From: Gambelia wislizenii
Lineage: Eukaryota > Chordata > Lepidosauria > Squamata > Crotaphytidae
Direction of reading: 5' to 3'
Assembly: GCA_030847615.1 (NCBI GenBank)
Contig: JAUMIR010000004.1
Span: 225,660,501-225,724,500, forward strand
Length of the DNA stretch: 64,000 bases
Below the pieces are notes generated by a model that was not told the DNA's origin, did no database searches, and saw nothing but the letters and a program-made list of their open reading frames with translations. The translations under genes were made by a program, and so were the position numbers. Numbering within the stretch: the stretch's first letter is position 1; every line of letters begins with the position of its first letter. Below are positions 33,340 through 42,691 of this stretch, piece after piece.

Positions 33340-35140
33340 ACCTCCTTGGATCCAGAGGTATGTGAGAACTACCACTGCATTGTTGATATCCTCTTTATAT
33401 CCAGAAATGTGCTCTGGAAAGAATTAAAAAATACAACTATTGATAGACACCACCTTTATCTTATCCAGAAGTTATATTCAAATTCTACGTTAAGAGTTAG
33501 GTGCAGCCCTCTTGGGACCCTCTCCGGCACAGTAAATGAGCAGAGAAGAGTGCATCAGCGTTGAATTCTTGCCCCCACTCTTTTTAATCTGTATATTAAT
33601 TCATTTGTGGACCTCTTACATAGCCTGGATACTCATGCACCTAATCTAGCACACTGTAAAATTCTGTTTCTCCTATACGATGATGATACTGTTTTAATAT
33701 CACAAACTCCTATTGGACTGAAAAGAGCAATTGCTGCAACATTAAGGTACTGTAGACAAAATCACCTTGTGCTTAACTTTGATAAATCAAAAATCCTTGT
33801 TTTTGCTAAGAGAGCTAGGCAATATTCCTGGAAGGTAGAAGGGCATAATTTAGAACAGGTCAATGTATTTAAATACCTTGGGGTGGTTTTCCACTCAAAC
33901 GGCATTTGGAACGCACACCAGAATCATGTAATTCAATCAGCCCTTAGGCCAATGAATGCTATTAAACGCTTCTTCTATTCGAGAGGAGGACAATTACTAC
34001 CTGTGGCCTTAAAACTTTTTGAGGCCAAAACATTCGCCCAAATTCTCTATGGGGCTCAGATAGGTATTTACATGGAAAAGGTGACACAGGAAACAGTTCA
34101 AACAAAATTCTTGCACTCAATTTTGGCTGCACCCAATGGTACATCAAATGCCCAGTTAAGACTTGAGACAGGGATGCCATTAATACAAGTGAGGGCATGG
34201 AAACTGATGATATATTATTGGCTAAAAATTCAATTCTCTCCAGTTGATTTAACCCCACTAGTCCTAGCAGATAATTTCTCGTCTCCTTGGAAACAAGCAG
34301 TAGAGTATAAACTGGCTGTTTATGGACTCTCCCCTTTATTATTGATATCATTAGATAAGGATCAAGCTAAACAAATAGTTACTCAAAGAGTAAAGGATAT
34401 GGAGTTCCAGAATGAAATTAGTAGGCTACCACAAAACAATAGAACCTGGATAGGCAGGGGAGTATGGGAACCAGCTAGATAACTGCAAAATTTAACATTT
34501 TCTAGGTTGAGAATTGCTTTATTTAAAGCTAGACTTAATATTCTTCCATCCACACTACTTCAAGGCAGATACAACAAAAGTTCCTGTAATAGAGCACACT
34601 TGCCCATGTGGAGAAATGGAAGTAGAAACTATTTTACATGTACTGTTACACTGTAAATTTTATGAGGATATTAGATTAACTTATATTGCCCCTATAATAG
34701 AAAAACATCCGGGGTATACAGACAACTTCTATGTGAATTATTTACTCCAAGATTTAAATCCTTATGTTACATCCACAGTTGCTAAATTTTGTGTTGCAGC
34801 AATGAAAATAAGACAAATCCAGATAAAATATATCTCCTCAACTTAAATGTAATACTGTTTTGGTATCACTATTATTTTAAATTTGAAACTTTTTATCAAT
34901 AAATGCTTAGGGGAAAAACAATTGTTATTTTATTATATTTTATTTCATTTTATTATATAAATATAATATATTAGCTTTATTTTATAAGAGAACAAAGTAT
35001 TAACTAAAATGCAGGTGATGGAATGCTTTATTACTATGTGGCATCTTGTAGCTTATTACAGTTTTTTCTTTTAATTGTATTTTGTACTCGTTTTAAAATT
35101 TTGCTGGTCATGGACCGAATAAAATATATGTTTTGATATC
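33340..35140 (+). pseudogene. Non-LTR retrotransposon reverse transcriptase, decayed
   Basis: The frame starting near 33346 encodes YLIQKLYSNSTLRVRCSP, the conserved run before the palm. A stop follows at about 33562, then the main frame runs to 34482. It holds the catalytic box as LLYDDDTVLIS (YADD changed to YDDD), then NFDKSKILVF, FKYLGVVFHSNGIW and LETGMPLIQVRAW. One in-frame stop is at 34480-34482. A frameshift near 34579 leads to the C-terminal cysteine block CPCGEMEVETILHVLLHC (frame open to 34846). The 3' noncoding end has ATAAA motifs, with ACCGAATAAAATATATG near 35112. Similar proteins are common in squamates. Clade placement (Ingi/Vingi-like or Jockey-like) is uncertain. Confidence 0.82.
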
Positions 35141-35149
35141 CTCTTTTGG

Positions 35150-36615
35150 AGCAATGTCCTTGAGTTGTGGTGGCTGAGCAACTTTGGATATTCTCAGAGG
35201 AAGCAGATAATCTGGACCCATTTCAGTCTGGTTTCAGACTGCAACATGGTGTCAAAACAGCCTTGGTTTGCCCTGATTGATGATCTACATCCCCGGGAAA
35301 AACAGTGGGAGTGCTGCTCTTTCAATTCTTCTGGCTCTGAGTGATTTTCAATATGATTAATCATTGGTTAAGTTCTGTCAAATGGGAATGAAGGGTAAGT
35401 GCTATGTTACAGTGGTTCTGCTCTTATCTATGGGGCTGGTTCCAGAGAGTAGCATCAAAGGATTCTTGTTTAGCTACATGGTCATCTCGTTATGGGGAGC
35501 CACAGGGTTCCATCCTATCCCCCATGTTGACTATCAGCTCTACTTCTTTTTGTTGGTGGTGTCAGCTGCGGCTGTGAGGTGCAGGACCAGAGCCTGAATG
35601 CTATAATGGGCTGGATGAGGGCCAATAAATCTAAACTAAATCCTAATAAGATGAAGACTTTGTGAATCCTAATAAAGCATTTATTGAATCCTAATAAGAT
35701 GAAGACTTTGTGGGTGGTGGTTCTTGGGTCCAGCAGTTGAGTAAGCAACCTGTCCTGGATGGGGATGCACTTCCCTCCCCAAAGGAGCTGGTGCCTGAAA
35801 GTACTTCCAGATCCATCTAGCTTAGAGTGCTTAGGGTCATCTTTCAGTGGCCCACCAGCTACGGCCTTTCCTTGACAGGGATAACCTAGCCCCAGTAAAC
35901 CAGTGGTGACTTCTCAGTTAGCTTTGCATGAGGCTGTTGAAAATGATTCAAAACCTGCATCTAGATCACTGATTACTACATAGAAACCATATATTCAAAG
36001 GATTTGCACTGGCTGCCAGTATGGTTCCAGTTTCCAGTTCAAGGTGCTGATGCTGGCATTCAAAGACCTAAATAGCTTGAGATCTTGATCCTTGAAGAAG
36101 TGTCTTTCCTGATATAGGCTTGCCTGAGGACAGAGGTCTGCTGGGAGTGCCCTCCACTTTGTCCCACTAGTGGGGGTAATACACTTTGGGAGGGCATAGA
36201 AGAAAGGGCCTCCTTGCCATGCCCCACCAATTGTGGCTTACCATCCCCTTAGAGGTCCAACTGGTGATAATGCTGGTTCCTTTCTGGTGCCAAGTAGAAA
36301 CAAGGTTGTGAAGTCAAAGGCTTTCATGGCTGGCATCCATAGTTTTTTTGTGGGTTATTTTCCCCCAGGCTGTGAGGCTGTGTTCTTGAAGAGTTTATTC
36401 CTGACGTTTCGCCTGCATCTGTGGCTGGCATCTTCAGAGACAAGTTCTTTTCACGAAATTCTAATTGATTTTATCTAAATCTGCACATGTGCATGGTTTT
36501 AAATTGTCTTAAACTGTTAAACTGATTTTATTCTATGCTTCCCTGAGATTCCATGATATAGGATAGGATGTAAATAGTGCATTGAATGAATGAATGAATG
36601 AATGAATGAATGAAT
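35150..36615 (+). mobile_element. L2-clade LINE, decayed, with GAAT tail
   Basis: Broken frames show LDPFQSGF near 35211, a YADDTQLY-like remnant (DYQLYFF) near 35530, GWMRANKSKLNPNKMKTL near 35610, and LHWLPV-like sequence near 36005, in the usual L2 order. The 3' end is a GAAT microsatellite at 36584-36615, directly abutting the right half of the split CR1. An internal repeat of AATCCTAATAAGATGAAGAC at about 35640 and 35688 is a small tandem duplication. No intact frame. Confidence 0.8.
36293..36435 (-). repeat. Squamate interspersed repeat inside the L2
   Basis: The stretch holds CAAAGGCTTTCATGGCTGGC and TTCCTGACGTTTCGCCTGCA, then GTGGCTGGCATCTTCAGAG. This motif is familiar from squamate genomes as the end of a retroelement, possibly Penelope-like. 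It interrupts the L2 between about 36290 and 36436. Confidence 0.5.
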
Positions 36616-37572
36616 ACATTCTGAAAGTCTGAGGAGATAATGTCTACTGGATCACCACTAGCCACACATTTGGTTAAGACCATCAGAAAACTATAGCAAC
36701 AAATCAGGACCTATTTTTGCAGAAGCCATGTTGATTATCTTTCCACATGATTTGTCCTACATGCCTGATAATGTTATTTTTAATAACAATTTCCACCAAT
36801 TTAGCTGGAACCGATGTTAAGTTAAACAGCCTGAAAAATCCTTGATTCTAATGGGTTCTTTTTAAACATGTCATTCTATGGGCCATTTTTTAATTCACTG
36901 GTACATGTTTTATGGAAGTGTTTTGTATTTTTGTTAGAAGATCAGCAATTTCACATTGGAATTCCTCAAGAATGTTCAAGTGCATGCAACCCACAAAGGT
37001 ACTGGTTATCAATTTAAATTTTAGAATTTAAAATTTTGTCACTACTATTTTGCCTTAGTTGATTTCATTATCTATTTATTTATCATTATTTTATTTACAA
37101 ATACAAATATAAATAAGTAAATGCACCCTTTCTGAGTGTGTAAGTTCAGGCATGGGTATTTGCATAACATCCATCATAGCGAGATGGATGCAAATAATTC
37201 ATTTTTCTCTGTAATCTCATTGATTTTTCAGTACCATTTGCATTTAATTAATGGAACTTTGTGTTCCTTTTTGCGCTCCTCATTTAGACATAACATCCAT
37301 TTTCAGAAAGAAGCCTTTTTTTTTCTAATAGCTTCCTTGATGTTCCTCATTATCCATACTGGTGACTACTAGATTTGGTGGTACTCTTTCTGACCTGAAA
37401 TAAACATTCTTGCTATGTTGCTGTTTTGTGGTTTTAAATCACTCTGAAGCATTTGGGATTTGATCTTCTTGACTTTCCTTTCAACTTCCTTTTACGGAAC
37501 CCTTTAGACATTCCTTGTTTTGAAGACAAATCTGACTGGGTTGGAATTCCTTGGCAATTTTCTATTGATGTA

Positions 37573-37801
37573 CAGTTGTCCCTTCATATTTGCTGGGGTT
37601 TGGTTCCAGGACCCCCGTGGATACTAAAATCCATGAATACTCAAGTCCCATTATATGCAATGGCATAGCAAAATGGTGTCCCTTATATAAAATGTCAAAA
37701 TCAAGCTTTGCTTTCTGGATTATTATCTTTTTAAAAATATTTTCAAACCGTGAATACTTAAATCCATGAATACCAAATCTGTGGATAAGGAGGGACAACT
37801 G
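37573..37801. mobile_element. Tigger/pogo-like MITE, copy 1
   Basis: Ends are CAGTTGTCCCTTCATAT and the complement of CAGTTGTCCCTCCTTATC, flanked by TA. The interior includes AAGTCCCATTATATGCAATG and ATGGTGTCCCTTATATAAAA, shared with 45093-45329. It lies at the 5' border of the old CR1. Confidence 0.85.
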
Positions 37802-37803
37802 TA

Positions 37804-38520
37804 TATATTAAATTTATAGTACCAAGGTCTGTCTCCAGTTGGCTCAACAATGTTCACAATTTAGTGTGAAGTCACAGTACCACTTGGGATTAAGCCCTTG
37901 GTCAGATCACTTCTGATTGGTTGCATGACTAAATGGTCTAGTGCACAACAGGTCAGGCATAAAAACCCAACAAGGATTCTTGTATTAACCTCAGTTAAAA
38001 CTGTAAAAACTCTAAATCCCCTTATTATCATGAGCTGATCTGACTAAATTATTCACAGGCATGCTTTTCTAAGAGATCTGTGCCCGTGGCTAAATGTCTA
38101 AAAGAAGTGTCTTAACTTGGAGCATTGAACTTGGGTTGTTGTATTTTCTACTTTGCATTCTGTCTTGTATCTGCCCAGTTTAAACAGGGTGGCTGTTATG
38201 TTTTCCACGCACATTCTGGCATACTGCTGTTGTGTAACTACATATAGTATGTAGGAGAAAACACCCTTCTTATTATAGCTTAACTGAAAGGCCTGCCAGT
38301 GTTTCTGTTTGAAATCCCCATTGTCATGGATGTGCTACTGAGCTGTAACAAACTGGAGGCAGGAAATATGGCATGCCCCAGCTTAGGAGCAAATTCTTTT
38401 ACCAACTCACAGTAAATAAAATAAATTAGTATTAATGGCATGTCCTTTTCAGGAAACAAAAGAATGCAGAGTAGTTTCTATTTTTCTGAAACAAACAGTG
38501 AAAGGACTTAGAAAGTGCTA
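37804..38520. other. No gene recognised
   Basis: Unassigned sequence between two MITEs. Confidence 0.4.
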
Positions 38521-38523
38521 TAA

Positions 38524-39082
38524 GGACTTTATGACTTTATCAGACCACCCCACTTTAACGTTCTTTTGACAGCATAAATTGTGTCATTTTTATGCTGGCA
38601 AAAGAACCCCCCATACCAGACCTTATCTTAATGGCGTCAATGAAGCTTCCCTGGCAGTAACGGAGCATAAATGGAGGTCTGTTTACTTCCAGAGTTGAGA
38701 TCTCACGGATTCTCGCAAGAAGATACTAGTGTGGGAAAATTGAAAAATTAAGCAACCCCCCCCACACACACAAAAAGTTCACACAAGAACAAAAACACAC
38801 ACTTAAAGTCCCAAGTACATTAAAAAGAATATCCCCAATCTGGCTGTCTCAGTCGCACAAGTGTTTGCCCATGGATGCTGCATTCATGTGAGTACAATGG
38901 CACATGGATTCAAATGCCGGCAATGCCAGCAAAAAAGCACCACAGGGGAATCAATTGACAGCTTGGCCCGTCAATAAAATAGGACCGCTTTTGGACTTTA
39001 CATGATGTTGTCTGGTACGTGTGCCCTTTCACGATCATTAGGCATCCTTGAGATGTCGTATTTGCATGGTCTGATAAAGTCC
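38524..39082. mobile_element. Family A MITE, copy A5 (559 bp), TSD TAA
   Basis: Flanking TAA lies at 38521-38523 and 39083-39085. The left end reads GGACTTTAT and then repeats as GACTTTATCAGACCA. The right end is complementary to GGACTTTATCAGACCA. The left terminus thus carries an extra copy of its first nine bases. The interior includes the family segment GGATTCTCGCAAGAAG. No transposase. Confidence 0.85.
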
Positions 39083-39270
39083 TAAGTGTCTTTGCATAAA
39101 TGTCAGGAACACAGGAAACAAGGAAAGAGTAACGATTCTGAATGAGGAAAGTTATTTTATCCTTCAGAAGTTGCTTCTTGTAAGATGGATATTGATATGT
39201 ACTAGCACTGATCAATAGACAGGAGACATAAAATAGTGCTTTTCCCCAAAGTATTTCTAATTTTACCAAT

Positions 39271-39693
39271 GGGCCTTTCACACTACACAGTTATAGCACT
39301 GTGAGTCCACTTTAACTGTGGTTACATCCTAAGGAATCCTGAGGTCCATTCACACTACGGAATTACAGTGCTATTATTCTACTTTAACTGTTGTGGTTCC
39401 ATTCTATGGACTCCTGTAACTGGCAGTTTAGGGAGAAGTATTTAGAATTGTCAGCGAGAACATTCCAGTGCCTCACTGGCACACAAACTCCAGGATTCCA
39501 TAGAATGGAACCGTAGCGGTTAAAGTGAAATAATTGTTAAGTGTGGATAGGCCCATTGGGTTTGTAGTTTGGTGAGACACTGTCTGGTTGAGAATTCTAA
39601 ATGTCTCTCCATAAACTGCCAGGATTCCACGGAATGTTGCCATGGCAGTTAGTGGAATCATAGCACTACAATTGTGTAGTGTGAAAGGGTCCC
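39271..39693. mobile_element. hAT-like MITE family D, outer copy
   Basis: Left GGGCCTTTCACACTACACAG and right end complementary to GGGACCCTTTCACACTACAC. The interior continues across an insertion of the same family at 39343-39554, resuming with TTTGTAGTTTGGTGAGACAC. No clear 8-bp duplication was found. Confidence 0.7.
39343..39554. mobile_element. hAT-like MITE family D, inner copy
   Basis: A complete second element lies inside the first: left GGTCCATTCACACTACGG, right end complementary to GGGCCTATCCACACTTAAC. Both family ends are present, so this is self-nesting and not a simple duplication. Confidence 0.65.
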
Positions 39694-40027
39694 AAGAAGC
39701 ATTCAGCAATGGAAACTGGTGAAGGTACAATATTTTGTATGAGGTTGAGGGAACTGAAGATTAGTGAAGAAACATCTGCAATGGATCAGTGTGCATGAGG
39801 AAGTTCTGGATCCCAATCATCCCAGTCATAAGATATATGTGGAGAGATTTTTAAACAGCTGTATGTTACACCAACTAACACCAACGCGTTTTACCCTTAT
39901 CTACATGGGCAGGGCATTTCTCTCACATTTTGTTGAAGTCTTCACACAACTAGATCAACAAAGCAGGCATTTTGTGCTAGTTACTTGAATAGTTGTAAAG
40001 AAGACCTCCAAGTTCCAGCCACTTGTC
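39694..40027. other. No gene recognised
   Basis: Unassigned spacer. A 74-codon open stretch (39764-39988) has no recognisable domain. Confidence 0.4.
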
Positions 40028-40645
40028 ATGTACTTTGTTGTTGTTGTTGTTATGTTGTGTGTATGTGCCATCAGGTTGCCTATCAACTAATAGTAACTGT
40101 ATGAATCTCATATAGTTTTCTTAGGCAAGGAATATTATACCCTTCAACTTTCGCAATTTGGCAGGGATGGTCTTGATTCATCCTCTGTCATCCCACTGTC
40201 TCAACTGCTTTTAAAATGTCTCAGTTTTCCTCTCTTCCTCCAACTTTTTACCTTTGCCCTGTGCTTACTCCAACTGCTCCAAACTGAGTTCAAAGGGCAA
40301 AAGTAGTTTGAGCTCAATTAACTCACCAGGGAGGAGAGAAGGCAAAATCTTGCCCTTCCCTGTAGACTCAGGCAAAAATAATTGCTAGTGCTTCTCCTAG
40401 CTTGTGTATCCTTCCTCATTAATACACTTTTTTTCATCTTGACCACACTCTGATGTTGCTTGGCCACAAATGTCCAGGTTTTCATCTGTGAAATGTTGGA
40501 GGGTATAGAATGCTTAGAGGTGGTTTACCATTGCTTTCCTCTGAAATATATGCCACAGCACCCAGTATTCCTTGGCAGTGCCCTATTCAAGTACTAACCA
40601 GGCCTGACCCTGCTTAGTTTCCATGATCAAACAGGATCTGGTGCT
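40028..40645 (-). mobile_element. 5S rRNA-derived SINE, antisense, interrupted by a MITE
   Basis: The head (about 40558-40640) is the complement of 5S rRNA. The minus strand reads AAACTAAGCAGGGTCAGGCC over the internal promoter and later AATACTGGGTGCTGTGG, each differing from 5S by few bases. The body and GTT-repeat tail lie at 40028-40135. Bases 40136-40507 are an unrelated insertion. Without it the SINE is about 245 bp. This matches 5S-headed SINEs known in squamates. It is not a functional 5S gene. Confidence 0.82.
40136..40507. mobile_element. MITE inside the 5S SINE (372 bp)
   Basis: Its ends are TATACCCTTCAACTTTCGCA and the complement of TATACCCTCCAACATTTCAC. The SINE sequence stops before it and resumes after it (GGCAAGGAATAT, then GAATGCTTAGAGGTGG). 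The target duplication may be TA or a degraded 7-8 mer, so I do not name a superfamily. Confidence 0.65.
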
Positions 40646-40850
40646 TACAGGAAATCTAACCCTGTACCCTTTTCATTCATGGACAAAAATAAAAATGGCT
40701 GGGACAAAAACTGTCTCAGCAAATCTCCCTAGTTTGTTGTTGTTCTGGGGTTTTGCCATTGGCAGTCTTTTTTATCCCAGCCAATGGAATGTGGTGGGAC
40801 AACTGTTTTTCAGTGAGCCAAGATTCTGGTAAGCAGAACTAAGAGCCTTA

Positions 40851-41179
40851 GGACTTTTTCGGACACGTCAAAAATAACACAAGCAACCTCATCACGTTGC
40901 GAGGTTGCTGCACTGCAGAGCGTCGGTTTCGGATGACGCTCTCCCCTGCTGGTACTGTTGCGGTACCGCAGGGAGATTTGAGCATCATATTTCGTTGGTT
41001 TTTAATCACAATCAACTTTCGTGAGTAAAAACCGACAAAATATGACGCTCAAATCTCCCCGCGGTACCGCAACAGTACCGGCAGGGGAGAGGTGTCATCC
41101 GAAACTGACGCTCTGCAGCGCAGCAGCCTCGCAATGCGACGAGGCTGCTTGTGTTATCTTTGACCATCTGAAAAAGTCC
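40851..41179. mobile_element. Family A foldback element (329 bp), TSD TTA
   Basis: Almost the whole element is one inverted repeat. Arms of about 160 bp run from each end to a centre near 41013, with roughly 90 percent identity by eye. Termini are GGACTTTTTCGGACACG and the complement of GGACTTTTTCAGATGG. TTA is duplicated at 40848-40850 and 41180-41182. The arms carry CGCAACAGTACCGGCAGGGG in one and its near-complement in the other. The element is GC-richer than its surroundings and has many CpG sites. Confidence 0.92.
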
Positions 41180-41284
41180 TTAGTGCATGAGGGAAGGGAA
41201 GCAGCATATGGACAGGGGAACCCTTTTGCTGGCGGACTAGGCTTGAGGTCTGGTAACTGGCTAAATGGTGCATGTGCTGTTTAA

Positions 41285-41746
41285 GTGAGCACAAGGGGCG
41301 AGGCCAGAGGCTTGATAAGCCCCTGCTTCCCCCTGCCTCTCCCTCTTTTGAACATCTTGGTGCTCCATTTGGGAGGCAATGACCTTGGCCTGCTAAAAGG
41401 CAAGGCCTTGGTCCTGCAGGCGATTCATGATATGCAGACCAGAAAGGCCCTTTGGCCTTATGCTTACATTTTGTGGTCTACTATCCTGCCTTGGCAGGTG
41501 TGGAGCGGGGAAGGGGATCCCTGCCTCGTTGATAGAGTTGAATGCAGAGCGAATCAGAGGATTCACAATGCTCTTGCCACGGTTTGGGCTTTTATCTTCC
41601 TCACCCTGAAATCATTTGCCAAAAAGCCACAGCTCTACCAGGCTGATGCCATTCATCTTTCTGATGAAAGAAACTTTATATTTTGGGGAGATCTGCAACA
41701 GGTTTTGAGGTCTCTTTTGAATGACCTGGTGGGGGATAGGGGCTAA
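41285..41746 (+). pseudogene. SGNH hydrolase-like domain, Ngaro retrotransposon type
   Basis: A 153-codon open stretch begins just after an in-frame TAA (41282-41284), and its GTG is not a real start. SGNH block III is seen as VLHLGGNDLG (GGND at residues 30-33). Block V is DAIHLSDERNFIF with Asp121 and His124, the usual Asp-X-X-His of the catalytic set. Between them are the conserved-looking WPYAYILWSTILPWQVW and a basic-helix region. Block I with the nucleophile Ser lies upstream and is not visible, so the protein would be inactive. In SGNH enzymes this fold hydrolyses esters, and its role in the retrotransposon is unknown. The frame has stayed open for over 450 bp although its neighbours are heavily decayed. 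Confidence 0.7.
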
Positions 41747-42002
41747 GCAGAGGCTGCCCCATATCCATGGCTGGTTGAGGGGGAGAAATGTTAGTTCAAT
41801 GAGCACCTTGGCAGCACCTTTTGGTGAAGGGGGAGGGTCCCTGAAGCTTCCCCTTTAGATCCTGCGACTAGGGGAATGGCAAAGGGGCCTTCCCTTGAGG
41901 CTGCCCTGAGGGATAACCCCTCATTTTAAGTCCTGTGACTTGGGTGAGGAACTCTTTGGTTGGCCTTCGAGATACGGGCCAGCTGGTTAGGAACGCAGAG
42001 GC

Positions 42003-42226
42003 TGGAGCCCTGGTGGCACAGTCCTTAAATGCTGGTACTGTAGCCACAAGGTTGTGAGTTTGATACTACAGGGCTCCAAGGTTGACTCAGCCTTTCATCC
42101 TTCCATAGGTTGGTAAAATGAGTACCTAGCTTGTTGGGGGCAATTAGCTAGCACATTGTAAACCACTTAGGGAATGCTTTGCACTGATAAGTGGTATAGA
42201 AATATAAATGGTATTGCTATTGCTAT
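42003..42226 (+). mobile_element. Sauria-type tRNA SINE
   Basis: The head TGGAGCCCTGGTGGCACAGT has the A-box region and GGTTGTGAGTTTGATACTAC the B-box region. The body includes CCTTCCATAGGTTGGTAAAA and GTAAACCACTTAGGGAATGC. The tail ends in ATTGCTATTGCTAT, the Bov-B-like 3' end used for mobilisation. It is near full length and inserted in the 3' noncoding part of the Ngaro-like remnant. Confidence 0.9.
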
Positions 42227-42432
42227 CAGGTTATGGTCAGGGCTCAGGTTTTTAAACCAGGGAAAGCTGGGGAGAGGGTCTAGGGACAGACCTCCTGCCC
42301 CAGCTGCTTCCACACTAGGTTGCCTTCCTCTGTTGCAGTTTTGGGATAATTAAATAGGTTAATTTAAATAAAGTGGCCCTTTCAACCCATATCTTGTGTC
42401 TGGCCTCATTATTTACTGATTCTGTCAGCAAT

Positions 42433-42652
42433 AGCTTGTCCTGCTTTGCCTTATCACATGACATCTGCATGCTTCAACTGTTCTTCTGTTCCAGTCCAGT
42501 GGGAGACGGTGGTAAATGCAAGTCTTTTTGCTAACTGGGAAAATCCATTAGCAAAAAAATTGCCTTTACCACAGTCTCCCATGGGACCGAAATGGGAGAA
42601 CAGCTGAAGTACATCAACGTTGTGTGATAAGGCAAGGCGGGATGCGCCCTTC
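42433..42652. repeat. Long imperfect hairpin, possible foldback MITE
   Basis: Left-arm features TTGCCTTATCACATGACAT and GTGGGAGACGGTGGTAAATG pair with the right-arm complements CACAGTCTCCCATGGG and GTTGTGTGATAAGGCAAG. Centre near 42541, arms of about 100 bp. A one-sided tail to 42691 ends in GGGATAAGTCC, like family A ends, but no left partner or target duplication is seen. Confidence 0.65.
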
Positions 42653-42691
42653 TTGGGCTTTACTTCTGCTTCCCTTCGCTCATGGGATAAG

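Larger units (their letters stand above)
30945..37570 (-). mobile_element. Old antisense CR1/L3-like LINE split by about 4.8 kb
   Basis: The left part (30945 to about 31770) and right part (about 36616 to 37570) read consecutively on the minus strand as one CR1-type ORF2. The left ends with GCTAAGCTTGCTCAAGAG and CCTTATCAAA. The right begins GAAAGTCTGAGGAG and AATGTCTACTGGATCACC, which is the expected continuation. The right part includes the decayed region around GCAGAAGCCATGTTGATT. Everything between is later insertion. The copy is heavily mutated. Confidence 0.7.
41183..42430 (+). mobile_element. Ngaro-like YR retrotransposon remnant (3' part)
   Basis: This is the likely extent of a retroelement whose only recognisable gene part is the SGNH hydrolase domain at 41285-41746. 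A 3' noncoding region follows, interrupted by a Sauria SINE. It ends with an AATAAA signal at 42367-42372 and the stretch TGTGTCTGGCCTCATTATTT. Ngaro-type tyrosine-recombinase retrotransposons are known to carry an SGNH hydrolase-like frame. No recombinase or reverse transcriptase is visible here, so the assignment rests on the hydrolase domain. Confidence 0.55.

Noticed and set aside
40558..40640. Possible functional 5S rRNA gene
   Set aside because: It diverges from 5S at several sites, has a SINE body and tail attached, and is interrupted. It is a retroposed SINE.
41021..41284. Open frame running into the SGNH domain
   Set aside because: It is read through the right arm of the foldback MITE and ends in TAA just before the domain, so it is not an N-terminal extension.
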